In this document: positions 10,643 through 20,100 of the stretch, piece after piece
How positions within the stretch are numbered: position 1 is the stretch's first letter
How the letters are laid out: each line of letters starts with the position of its first letter
DNA from: Candidatus Rokuibacteriota bacterium
Lineage (GTDB): Bacteria; Methylomirabilota; Methylomirabilia; Rokubacteriales; CSP1-6
Direction: 5' to 3'
Length of the DNA stretch: 37,875 nucleotides
Assembly: GCA_003220675.1 (NCBI GenBank)
Contig: QHTD01000056.1
Span: 1-37,875, forward strand
Made by a program: the position numbers and the translations under genes
The notes under the pieces: generated by a model
The model's database searches: none
The model's input: the letters and a program-made list of their open reading frames with translations, nothing else
What the model was told of the DNA's origin: nothing

Positions 10643-10661
10643 GGTGGTTCGACTGACCCGG

Positions 10662-10991
10662 CTACGCCGAGAACGACGTGCCGCATCCACAACTCGACTT
10701 CGCGCTGGGATTCAGGAACGTGAACCCCCCTGTCAGCCCCTGCTGCACATAGTCGAGCGTCGTGCCGTTGAGGTACAGGTAGCTCTTCTTGTCCACAACG
10801 ACCCTGATGCCGTCGATCTCGAACTCTTTGTCGTGCGTCCCGATCTCGCTGTCGAACTCCAGCGAATACGAGAGTCCCGAGCACCCCCCGCCCTTCACGC
10901 CCATCCTCAGGAAGACGTTCTCCGGCAGGTTCTGGGCTCGCTTGAGCTCTCTGACCTGCTTGGCCGCCGCCTCGGTCAACTCGACCGCCAT
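10662..10991 (-). CDS. iscA: HesB/IscA-type Fe-S assembly protein
   Basis: GGGCSGLSY and SSCGCGTSF motifs. Confidence 0.93.
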   Translation of the reverse strand: MAVELTEAAAKQVRELKRAQNLPENVFLRMGVKGGGCSGLSYSLEFDSEIGTHDKEFEIDGIRVVVDKKSYLYLNGTTLDYVQQGLTGGFTFLNPSAKSSCGCGTSFSA

Positions 10992-11013
10992 AAAGCGCTC
11001 CCCTCCTCGATCG

Positions 11014-11427
11014 TCACGTGGTGGACGCCGCGGCGGCGCCCGCCTTCAGCCACTTCTCTTTGCAGTCCGCCAGCGCCGCCTTGATCGCGTCCTCGGCGAG
11101 CACCGAGCAGTGGATCTTGACGGGCGGCAGCTTCAGCTCATTCACGATGTCGGTGTTCTTGATCTTGGCCGCCTCATCGACCGTCTTGCCCTTCAGCCAC
11201 TCGGTGGCCAGGCTCGACGACGCGATCGCGCTGCCACACCCGAACGTCTTGAACTTCGCGTCCTCGATGACTCCGGTCTGGAGGTCCACCTTGATCTGCA
11301 GCTTCATCACGTCGCCGCACTCGGGCGCGCCGACGAGGCCCGTGCCCACGCCCGGCGTGTCCTTCGGGAAGGACCCGACGTTGCGTGGGTTGTTGTAGTG
11401 ATCGACGACCTTCTCGCTGTACGCCAT
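11014..11427 (-). CDS. iscU: Fe-S cluster scaffold IscU
   Basis: 137 aa MAYSEKVVDHYNNPRNVGSF...GAPECGDVMKL...FGCGSAIASSS...LPPVKIHCSVLAEDAI; all three Cys and LPPVK present. Confidence 0.96.
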   Translation of the reverse strand: MAYSEKVVDHYNNPRNVGSFPKDTPGVGTGLVGAPECGDVMKLQIKVDLQTGVIEDAKFKTFGCGSAIASSSLATEWLKGKTVDEAAKIKNTDIVNELKLPPVKIHCSVLAEDAIKAALADCKEKWLKAGAAAASTT

Positions 11428-11441
11428 GATCCGATCCCCCC

Positions 11442-12668
11442 TTACTCGGCCTTCCACCGGATGGACTTCAGGTCCACGCCTTCTTTCGCCAGCTCGTAGA
11501 GCGGCGACATCTCCCGGAGCCGCTTCACCACCTGGATCGTCCGCCCGGCCACGAACTCCACCTCCTCCTCGGTGTTGAACCGGTGGAGGCTGAACCGGAT
11601 CGACGAGTGGGCGAGCTCCGAGCTCGCGCCGAGCGCCGCGATCACGTACGAGGGCTCGAGGGTGGCCGACGTGCACGCCGAGCCCGACGACAGCGCGGTC
11701 TCCTTGTTGAGCCCCATCAGGACCGACTCGCCCTCCACATAGGCGAAGGAGATGTTCAGGTTGTGCGGCAACCGCCGCTCGGGATCGCCGTTGAGGTACG
11801 CCTCGTCGACGCTTCCGAGAATCGAATCCTGTAGATGGTCGCGGAGCTTCCCCAGCCGCGCGCTCTCCGCCGGCATGACCTCCTCGCAGATCTCCGCCGC
11901 CCGCCCGAAGCCCACGATGAGCGGCACCGGCAGGGTCCCCGAGCGCATGCCGCGCTCGTGCCCGCCACCGTCGATCATGGGCGCGAGCCGCACGCGCGGC
12001 CCCTTGCGCCGCACGTAGAGCGCGCCCACACCCTTGGGGCCGTAGATCAGATGCGCCGTGCACGAGAGGAGGTCGATGCCCATTGTCTCCGCGTTCACAG
12101 GGATCTTGCCGACCGCCTGGGTGGCGTCCGTGTGGAAGATGATCCCCTTCTCTTTCGCGAGCTTCCCGATCGCGGCGATGTCCTGGATCGTGCCGATCTC
12201 GTTGTTCGCGAACATGACCGAGATGAGGATCGTCTTGTCCGTGATCGCCTTCTTCACGTCGTCCACGTCCACGAGGCCGTTCGGCTGCACCGGGACGGAC
12301 GTCACCTCGCACCCCTGCCGCTCGAGCCGCTTGCAGGTGTCGAGCCCCGCGCGCTGCTCGATCGCCGTCGTGACGATGTGGTGACCCTTCTCGCGGTACA
12401 TCTCGGCGACGCCTTTCAGCGCCAGGTTGATCGCCTCGGTGCCACCCGAGGTGAACACGACCTCCTTGGGGTCGCGCGCGCCGATGAGGCGCGCGATCTT
12501 CGCCCGCGCGGCGTCGACGGCGCCCTCGGCCTCCCACCCGAAGGGATGGTTCCGGCTCGCGGGATGACCGAACCTCTCGGTGAAGTAGGGCAGCATCGCC
12601 TCGACGACTCGCGGGTCGCACGGTGTCGTCGACTGCGCATCCATGAAGATCGGGAACTTCACGGCCAT
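11442..12668 (-). CDS. iscS: cysteine desulfurase IscS
   Basis: MAVKFPIFMDAQSTTPCDPRVVEAMLPYFTERFGHPASRNH; SSGSACTSATLEPSYV catalytic Cys loop. Confidence 0.95.
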   Translation of the reverse strand: MAVKFPIFMDAQSTTPCDPRVVEAMLPYFTERFGHPASRNHPFGWEAEGAVDAARAKIARLIGARDPKEVVFTSGGTEAINLALKGVAEMYREKGHHIVTTAIEQRAGLDTCKRLERQGCEVTSVPVQPNGLVDVDDVKKAITDKTILISVMFANNEIGTIQDIAAIGKLAKEKGIIFHTDATQAVGKIPVNAETMGIDLLSCTAHLIYGPKGVGALYVRRKGPRVRLAPMIDGGGHERGMRSGTLPVPLIVGFGRAAEICEEVMPAESARLGKLRDHLQDSILGSVDEAYLNGDPERRLPHNLNISFAYVEGESVLMGLNKETALSSGSACTSATLEPSYVIAALGASSELAHSSIRFSLHRFNTEEEVEFVAGRTIQVVKRLREMSPLYELAKEGVDLKSIRWKAE

Positions 12669-12688
12669 CGCCTCGGTCTCCTCTCCCC

Positions 12689-13120
12689 TCAGGCCCGGAT
12701 CGACAAGAGCTTCGGGACGTCGTCGTTCGTCAGCTCCGCCAGGCTCATCGTGTCCAGCATCTGGGTGATCGCCGCCTGGAGCTTCTGGACCGGCCGGCGC
12801 AGATTGCATCGCGGCTCTTGTGGACAACCGCCATGGTCCAGACAGCTCACAATGTTGATGGGCCCCTCCAGTGCCCGGATCACCTCGCCCACCGTGATCT
12901 CGCTCGGGTGGCGCGAGAGCACGTAGCCGCCCTTCGGGCCGTTATGGCTCGCGATCAGCCGCCGCTTCGCGAGACGCTGGAGGATCTTGGCGAGGAGCTC
13001 CGGCGGAATGCCAAACTCCTCGGCGATCCGTTTGGCGCTCACTGCACCGACGTCTTCCTGAACGGCGATATAATGAATCGCCATCAAGCCGTAGTCGGCG
13101 CGCTTGGTGAAACGGAGCAT
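12689..13120 (-). CDS. iscR: Rrf2-family [2Fe-2S] regulator IscR
   Basis: MLRFTKRADYGLMAIHYIA; C-x5-C-x5-C (SCLDHGGCPQEPRCNLR). Confidence 0.93.
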   Translation of the reverse strand: MLRFTKRADYGLMAIHYIAVQEDVGAVSAKRIAEEFGIPPELLAKILQRLAKRRLIASHNGPKGGYVLSRHPSEITVGEVIRALEGPINIVSCLDHGGCPQEPRCNLRRPVQKLQAAITQMLDTMSLAELTNDDVPKLLSIRA

Positions 13121-13141
13121 CTGCTTGACCCTCGCTTAACG

Positions 13142-13173
13142 GCGACTTTATCGGTCGGCGACTCTTTCAGTCG
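13142..13173 (-). promoter_or_regulatory. Two adjacent 16-bp IscR type-1-like operators
   Basis: Minus strand CGACTGAAAGAGTCGC|CGACCGATAAAGTCGC (13/16 identical); matches the GACY-N5-AGTC core of type-1 IscR sites. Confidence 0.65.
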
Positions 13174-13174
13174 T

Positions 13175-13202
13175 ACTTTACATCAGCCAGGGGGTCTGTC
13201 AA
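13175..13202 (-). promoter_or_regulatory. sigma70-like iscR promoter
   Basis: Minus strand TTGACA (13197-13202), 16-bp spacer, TAAAGT (13175-13180). Confidence 0.65.
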
Positions 13203-13207
13203 GCGAA

Positions 13208-14476
13208 ATGGCCGAGATGACGGACACATCCGAGTTCGACTCCCACCTTTTCCGGACCGCCCTCGTCCAGCTCGACCGGGTAGCCGCCCGACTCAATCTG
13301 GACCCCAACATCCACGAGAGGCTCCGTCACCCCCGACGAGCGCTCGTGGTATCGGTCCCGGTCCGCATGGACAGCAAGGATATCAAGGTGTTCCGTGGGT
13401 ATCGCGTCCAGCACAGCACGGTGCTGGGGCCCACGAAGGGGGGCCTCCGGTATGACGCCGACGTCAACCTGGGCGAGGTAACAGCTCTGGCGATGCTCAT
13501 GAGCTGGAAGTGTGCCCTGGTCGGTCTACCGTACGGGGGCGCCAAGGGAGGCGTGCGGTGCAACCCGCGGGCAATGTCGGTGACCGAGCGGGAGCACCTC
13601 ACGCGACGCTATACCGCCGAGATCATGCTCGTGATCGGCCCCGATCACGACATCCCGGCGCCGGACCTCGGCACCGATGAGCAGACGATGGCGTGGATGA
13701 TGGACACCTACTCGATGACTCAGGGCAAGACCGTCCCGGGCATCGTCACCGGCAAGCCGCTCATCGTCGGCGGCTCCGCCGGGCGGCGGGAAGCCACGGG
13801 CCGCGGCATCGTCTACGCCCTCTACCAGGCGGCGCGCCACCTTCAACCGCTCCGCGGGCAGCGCGTCATCGTCCAGGGGTTCGGCAACGTCGGCAGCGTC
13901 GCGGCTCGCCTGCTCTGGCGCGAGGGCTGCGTGATCGTCGGGGTGAGCGACGTCAAGGGGGGAATCCTCAACCCGCACGGGATCGACATCCGCCAGCTCG
14001 AGGCTCACGTCGCCGAGACCGGTAGCGTCGTGGGATTCCCCGGCACCGAACCCGTCTCGAACGCTGAACTCCTCGAGCAGCCGTGCGACATTCTGCTGCC
14101 GGCCGCGACCGGCTCCCAGATCCACGCGGACAACGCCGACCGCATCAAGGCAACAATCGTCGTGGAGGGGGCGAACGGGCCGACGACGCCGGAGGCCGAC
14201 GTGATCCTGCGTGACCGCGGGGTGACCGTGATCCCCGACATCCTCGCCAACGCCGGCGGCGTCATCGTCTCGTACTTCGAGTGGGTCCAGGGTCTCCAGT
14301 ACTATTTCTGGCGCGAGAGCGAGATCACGACCCGGCTGCAAGAGATCATGACGCGGGCCTTCAATCGCGTCTGGGCGCTCGCCGCCAAGGAAGGCACCGA
14401 CCTCAGGACGGCCGCGCTCATGGAGGGCGTCCGCCGCGTCGCGGAAGGCTACCGGGTGCGGGGGTTCTACCCCTAG
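13208..14476 (+). CDS. gdhA: Glu/Leu/Phe/Val dehydrogenase (glutamate dehydrogenase)
   Basis: 422 aa; LVGLPYGGAKGGVRCNP; Rossmann VQGFGNVGSVAA. Confidence 0.93.
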   Translation: MAEMTDTSEFDSHLFRTALVQLDRVAARLNLDPNIHERLRHPRRALVVSVPVRMDSKDIKVFRGYRVQHSTVLGPTKGGLRYDADVNLGEVTALAMLMSWKCALVGLPYGGAKGGVRCNPRAMSVTEREHLTRRYTAEIMLVIGPDHDIPAPDLGTDEQTMAWMMDTYSMTQGKTVPGIVTGKPLIVGGSAGRREATGRGIVYALYQAARHLQPLRGQRVIVQGFGNVGSVAARLLWREGCVIVGVSDVKGGILNPHGIDIRQLEAHVAETGSVVGFPGTEPVSNAELLEQPCDILLPAATGSQIHADNADRIKATIVVEGANGPTTPEADVILRDRGVTVIPDILANAGGVIVSYFEWVQGLQYYFWRESEITTRLQEIMTRAFNRVWALAAKEGTDLRTAALMEGVRRVAEGYRVRGFYP

Positions 14477-15468
14477 CCGCCGGCGCGCGGCCAGGCGTCA
14501 CGGAGCCGGGCGGCGGAGACCTCAGGCGGCGTCTCGTTGACGAAGATCCCGCCGACCCGGTTGACGTGCTCTGGCTGGACGACGACCTCGAGGTGCCAGT
14601 GATAGTCATCGCGGATCGTCGCCCAGTCTCCCTGCAGGATGCGCGACCGGAGGTTCGGCGCCGTGTGGAGCACCATCTCGTAACCCGGATCGCCGAGGCC
14701 CGAGGCGAGCGTGCGGAAGTAGTCCGAGAGCAGGCGCGCGAGCTCGCGCGCGGTCTCCGCGGTCAGCCCCTCCTCGAACGAGCAACCGTGCTGGCGCGGG
14801 AGGACCCAGGTCTCGAGCGGGCCGCGCGGCGCGTACGGCACGAGCGCGGCGAAGGCCGGGGTGAGGCGCACGACGCGCTCCTCGGCGGCGATCTCCTGGC
14901 GGAGCATGTCGCAGTAAAGACAGCGCCGCTTGTACTGGTAGTACTCGCGCGCCTCGCGGAGCTCGCGGCGCATCTCATCGAAAACGATCGGGATCGCGCT
15001 CACGCGCGAGTACGGGTGATGCAGCGGCACGCCTGGCTTCTTGTGGTGCCGCGAGACGAGGATGTCGCGGATCTGACCGTCGCGCTTGAGATCCACGAGG
15101 CGGTCGCGGTACATCCACAGCACCGCCTCGAGCGCCTCGGGCGCCATCGTGGCGAGCGTGTCGTCGTGGCGGGGCGACTCGACGACGATCTCGGAGGCGC
15201 CGCGCGGCGTGAGCATGTCGAACATCCCTACGCCCTCGCGCACCAGCTCCCACTCGATGCGGAAATACGCGTCGCCCTCGGGCACGACGCGCACGGTCCA
15301 GCCCGGGCCGTTCGGCGGGGAGCCCTCCTTGCGGTACGCCGCGATCTCCGGCCCGGTGAGGTGCTCGGCGCCGGCACAGTAGGGGCAGTCGCCTTGGGAC
15401 AGTCCCTTGCCCTTGGGGCGGATCAGCACCCAGTGGCCCCGCATCGGGTCCTTCCTCAGCTCGTCCAC
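14473..15468 (-). CDS. Galactose-1-phosphate uridylyltransferase-like HIT-superfamily protein (altered active site)
   Basis: CPYCAG zinc motif, GVPLHHPYSRVSA where HPHxQ is expected, YHWHLEVV. Confidence 0.8.
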   Translation of the reverse strand: MDELRKDPMRGHWVLIRPKGKGLSQGDCPYCAGAEHLTGPEIAAYRKEGSPPNGPGWTVRVVPEGDAYFRIEWELVREGVGMFDMLTPRGASEIVVESPRHDDTLATMAPEALEAVLWMYRDRLVDLKRDGQIRDILVSRHHKKPGVPLHHPYSRVSAIPIVFDEMRRELREAREYYQYKRRCLYCDMLRQEIAAEERVVRLTPAFAALVPYAPRGPLETWVLPRQHGCSFEEGLTAETARELARLLSDYFRTLASGLGDPGYEMVLHTAPNLRSRILQGDWATIRDDYHWHLEVVVQPEHVNRVGGIFVNETPPEVSAARLRDAWPRAGG

Positions 15469-15560
15469 GCGATCCCCCGAAACGATATGGCGGATGGCGG
15501 CATCCCAAATATGATACCTATGGCCGTGCGGGGGCCCGCCAGATAAACGCGGAGGTCCGA

Positions 15561-15803
15561 ATGAGCGCTCACGCCGTCACCGTGTATTCGAGCCCCACCT
15601 GAGGGCCCTGCAAAGCGGCGAAAGAGTTTCTTTCGTCTCAGGGCGTGCCGTTCGAGGACGTCGACGTGATGGCGAACGCGGAAGCCCGCGAAGAACTGGT
15701 GAGGCTCACCGGGCGCATGGCCGTTCCCGTGATCGTCGTCGACGGTCAGGTCGTCGTCGGCTTCGATCGAGCGAAGCTCCAGGCGCTCCTGGCTATTCTT
15801 TGA
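15561..15803 (+). CDS. Selenocysteine-containing glutaredoxin/NrdH-like protein (UGPC active site; UGA at 15600-15602 read as Sec)
   Basis: MSAHAVTVYSSPTUGPCKAAKEFLSSQGVPFEDVDVMANAEAREELVRLTGRMAVPVIVVDGQVVVGFDRAKLQALLAIL*; SD ggaggt upstream; SECIS-like hairpin downstream of UGA. Confidence 0.88.
15605..15643 (+). promoter_or_regulatory. Candidate bacterial SECIS element in the glutaredoxin mRNA
   Basis: GCCCTG-CAAAGC-GGCGAAAG-AGTTT-CTTTCGTC-T-CAGGGC; apical loop begins about 23 nt after the UGA. Confidence 0.75.
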
Positions 15804-17148
15804 TCTGACCCTTCAATTTCCGGAGGTGCTGCCGGGCAACGTCCACCCAGTCCTTCTCGGACTGAAGGGGTGAGGCGAGCTCGATGTAGCGCTCCCACTG
15901 GGCGATCGCCTCCCTGGGGTCGATCTTCTCGTAGACGAGGGCGAGGTTGTACAGGGCGCCCGTGTGCGCGCTCTCCACGTCGATCACACGCTTGTACTCC
16001 TCCACCGCTTCCTTATACAGCCCCTTCTCCTCATAGACCTCGCCAAGCCCCATGCGCGCCTCGACGAGCTGCGGGTCGAGCTCGATGGCCTTCTTGTACG
16101 CGTTGACGGACTCGTAGTAGAGCCCCTTCTCCGCGTAATAGATCTTGCCGAGGCTCAGATAGACCTTGGGGTTGACCGGGTTGAATACGAGCGCCTTCTG
16201 GTACGCCGCGATCGCCGGATCGATCTCACCCTTGGCGGCGCGCGCGTCTCCGAGCCCGACGTGGGCATCGGCGTAGAAGGGCCGGAGCTCGAGCGCCTTG
16301 TTGTACGCCTCGACGGCCTGATCGAAGAGGCGCCGCGGCGCCGCCAGGAACAGGTCCCCGAGCGCCTTGAAAGGCTCAGGATAGGCCGCGTCGAGCTGCG
16401 TCGAGGCGCGGAACTGCGCGGCCGCCTTCCAGCGGTTGCCGAGCGTCTGGTGCACCGCCCCGAGAGTGTAGTGCGCGACGACGAAGTTCGGATCGGTCTC
16501 GATCGCGCGCGCGAGCAGGTCCACCGCGGCCTCGTTGCCCTCCTGGGTGGATCGCTGGAGCGCGATCGCCCCTCGGGCGAAGAGCTCGAAGGCGCGCAGC
16601 GAGCGGGTCGGCAGCGCCGCGCGCTCGACCCGCGCGGTCTCGGCGGCCGTGAGCGAGACCTTGAGGGCCCGCGCGTAGAGGACCGGCAGGCCCGCGATCT
16701 TCGCGAGCAGCTCGCCCTCCGGCACCGTGATCGGGTCGAGCGACACGGTGTCGCTCGCGGCCGCCTTGACCTCGAGAAGCCGCGGCTGGATCACGAGCTC
16801 CGCGGACTGCCGGGTCACCGAGCCGAACAGCGCCGCGTCGGCACGCACGGCGCGGGCGGCCCGACCGAGCGTTGCATCGCCCCAGGCTTCCGGCTGGCCG
16901 TACGCCCGCAGACGCACGCGCTCGACCTGGACGAACGCCGGATGCTGCGCGAGCCCGAGCGACAGAATCTGGGCGACGCCCTCGCCCACCCACTGCTCCT
17001 CGCGGTCGAGCGCGCTCGCGTCGAAGGGCACGATCAGCAGCACGCGTGGCTTGACGCTCGCCGTCGCGGCCACCGGCAGCGAGAGCGCGATCAGACTCCC
17101 GAGCACCAGGATCCAGAGCGTCCACCCAGACTCGCGGGCACGCCTCAC
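15793..17148 (-). CDS. TPR-repeat protein with N-terminal signal/TM segment
   Basis: VRRARESGWTLWILVLGSLIALSL...; multiple TPRs; GTG start overlaps upstream stop (GTGA). Confidence 0.85.
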   Translation of the reverse strand: MRRARESGWTLWILVLGSLIALSLPVAATASVKPRVLLIVPFDASALDREEQWVGEGVAQILSLGLAQHPAFVQVERVRLRAYGQPEAWGDATLGRAARAVRADAALFGSVTRQSAELVIQPRLLEVKAAASDTVSLDPITVPEGELLAKIAGLPVLYARALKVSLTAAETARVERAALPTRSLRAFELFARGAIALQRSTQEGNEAAVDLLARAIETDPNFVVAHYTLGAVHQTLGNRWKAAAQFRASTQLDAAYPEPFKALGDLFLAAPRRLFDQAVEAYNKALELRPFYADAHVGLGDARAAKGEIDPAIAAYQKALVFNPVNPKVYLSLGKIYYAEKGLYYESVNAYKKAIELDPQLVEARMGLGEVYEEKGLYKEAVEEYKRVIDVESAHTGALYNLALVYEKIDPREAIAQWERYIELASPLQSEKDWVDVARQHLRKLKGQIKE

Positions 17149-20100
17149 TGGACCTCCCTCCGGTCCCCGCCCCGACGACCGAGGGTGACCACCCGGGCGA
17201 GCGCGCCCGGGCCGAGACGGCGCAGCGCGATGTCCGGGATCAGCAGGAACGCGACGAGTCCGACGAGCCACGGCCAGATCTCGACCGCGATGCGGGACTG
17301 CCGGCGCGCCTTGAGGAAGGCATCGCGCGGCGACTCGAGCGCCGACCCGCCGGTGAGCTCCGCAAGCTCGCGGAGGAGCGCCTCGTCCACCCCGAGGTCC
17401 CGCAGCTCCTGGGCGTACGGCACCACCAGGCCCGCCAGCTGCGAGCCGATGACCCGATCGCCCCGCCGCTGCGACATGCCGACCAGGTACACGCCCTCCT
17501 GCGTGATCGGGAAGCGCCCGCGGTAGCGGCCCGGCCCGACCTGCTCGAGGTCGATCACCGTGCGCTCCCGGTTGGGCGCCACGACCCCCACCTGGGAGTC
17601 GAGGAAATTGATGAACTCGCCCTTCGTATCGACCGCGTCGACGACGATCTCGCCGGCGTCGTCGTGGCGCTCGACGAGCGCCACCGTGTCACTGCGCGAC
17701 CCGCTCCGCAGCGTCCACCGGACGAGCTGCGCCCAGAACTTGTTGAAGTCGCGCCAGCGGAGCCAGAGGACCGCCCACTTTGCCTTGGCGTCCGATGTGA
17801 ATGCGGCGGCGCGACCGAGCCCGTACCGCCACGTCGCGAGCACCGGGTCTTCCTGGTGGCTCATCAGCACCAGCTCGGCAGTGGACTTGAGCGTCGTCGC
17901 CACGTAGCCGCCGAGCGGCGGCACGTTCTTCCAGTCGATATCCTGCATCGCCTCGTGGTTGGGCGACGTGAGCTGAGGCTTGAACGGCTGCTCGATGAGC
18001 GAGGCCTTCGACGCGAGCTGCGTCTCGAGCGTGAAGATGCGCGGGATCGTCTGCGAGTCCTCGGTGTAGTAGAAGCGCCCCCTCCCCCACTTAGCGATGT
18101 CCACCATGAGCTGGACGTCGGCGTCCTTGCCGATCGCCACCGTGGACACGGTGATCTTGTCCTTCGCCATCCGCCGCAGCAGGCCCTGGAAGTCGCCGCG
18201 CGTCATCTGGCCGTCGGAGAGGAAGATCACGTGCTTGAGGAGCGCGGGCCGGTCGAAGAGCACCGCGTACGCGTCCTTGAGTGCGGGGTAGCCGTCCGTG
18301 CCGCCGCCCGCCTTGATCGTGGCAATCGCGTGGTGGATCGCCTGCCTGTCCCTCGCCGGCCTCACCGGGGCGTCCCAGACGAACTCGGTGTCCCAGCTCA
18401 TGACGCCGACTTCGTTGCGCTCGTCGAGGAGATCCACGACGAGGTGCGCCGCCTCCTTCGCCAGGTCGAGCTTGGTGACCTTCTCGTCGGTCGCCATCGC
18501 CATGGAGCCGGACCGGTCGATCGAGAGCACGACGGCCAGGCTCGGGATCTCGACCTTCTGCTTGACCTCCATCGTGACCGGCAGCGCCTCCTCGATCGGC
18601 GTGCGGTAGTAGCCGCCGAGCCCGAAGCTCTCCTCGCCGCCGACCATCAGGAGACCACCACCCCCGTCCCGGACGTAGTCACGGATGTGGGTCATCTGCG
18701 TCCGCGTGAGCTTGAGCGAAGAGACGTTGGAGAGGACGATGCCGTCGTACTTCTGCAGGCCCGCCAGATCGGTTGGGAGCTGCGGCGGCTCGACGACGGT
18801 GACCTCGATGTTCTGCGACCGGAGCGCACCGGCGAGCGACTGCGCGTGGCTCCGGTCCCGATCCGCGAGCAGCACTTGGGGCCGGCCGCGCACGACGACC
18901 GTGCCGACGGCACGGTTGTTCTCCTCGATCGTGTCGCCCTCGACCTCGATCGACGCCTGGTAGACGTGGATGCCGCTCGCGTCGAGCGCCTGACGGTAGC
19001 TGAACACGTTCTTGCCCGCGCTGAACCTGACCACCTGTGAGCCGAGAAACTCGCCGTTGCGGAAGAGCGAAAGCCGACCCTGCGTGTCCTTATAGCTCCA
19101 CGCGACGACCTTCGCCTGGAACGGCTCGCCGTACTTGACCTCCTGCGGCAGCACGAGCGCCTCCGCCACCACTTCCTGCGTGAAGGTCAGCGGCGCAGCG
19201 ACGTAGTGGATGTCGCTCCCGGCGTTCTTCGCGGCCTGGGCCCCGGCGAGGGCGTTGCCCGCGTTCTGCCGCCCGTCCGTCAGCATCACGATCCGGTTCG
19301 CGTGCCCGGGGGGCAACACCGCGAGGGCAAGCTGGATCGCCTGGAAGATGTTGGTCCCGCGCCCATCCACCTCTGACTTCGGGCGGTCCAGCGTGGGCCG
19401 GCTCGTGAGCTGTTGGTCAACGACCGCGGCGTCGCCGAACACGATCAGACTCTGGCGGTCGCCCGGCTTCATCGACTTGACGGCCTCGGCGACGAACCGG
19501 TACGCGCGCTCGCGCGCGGCGAGGCTCACGCTGTCCGACATGTCGAGGAGGAACACGACGTTCATCCGGTCCACCCAGCGCGGCAACGCCGGGCGCGCGA
19601 GCGTCAGGAAGAGGGTGACGACGAGCGCGCCCCGGAGGACCAGCGCCCAACGGTCGCCGGGGCTCGCGGGCGGCCGGAGCCGCCCCGCGCTCTGACGCCG
19701 CCAGTAGAGCAGCCCCTCGGCGGCGAGCAGGAGCGCGGCGATGACCACGAACAGCGGCCAGAGCTCACGATGGATCGGCACGGGCGCCGGCGCCGCGGCG
19801 GCGGGCGCGGCGGACACCGGCAAGGGCCGCGGTTGCAGATTCGATTCCTCGGCGTCCATCAGGTTCACCGCGACCCGCGTCTCGCCTCGCGCGCTCGACA
19901 GCGTGTAGACGCCAACCTCGTCGGTCTCGGTGAAGCTCACCACGCCGCGGGTCACGTGGGCCTTGACGATTCGACCGCGCGGCGTCGTCACGGTCACGCT
20001 CGTCACGCCGTGCGCCACCGGCAGCAGGATCGGCTGGCCCGCCGCGAGCTGCAGGCTCGACTGGTCCAGCCCCGCCGGGTGGAGCCAGCGCAGACTGTTG

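Noticed and set aside
11014-12621. 535-aa minus-strand ORF as an apparent fusion to IscU
   Set aside because: The upstream 400 residues are an out-of-frame reading of iscS; IscU starts at 11427.
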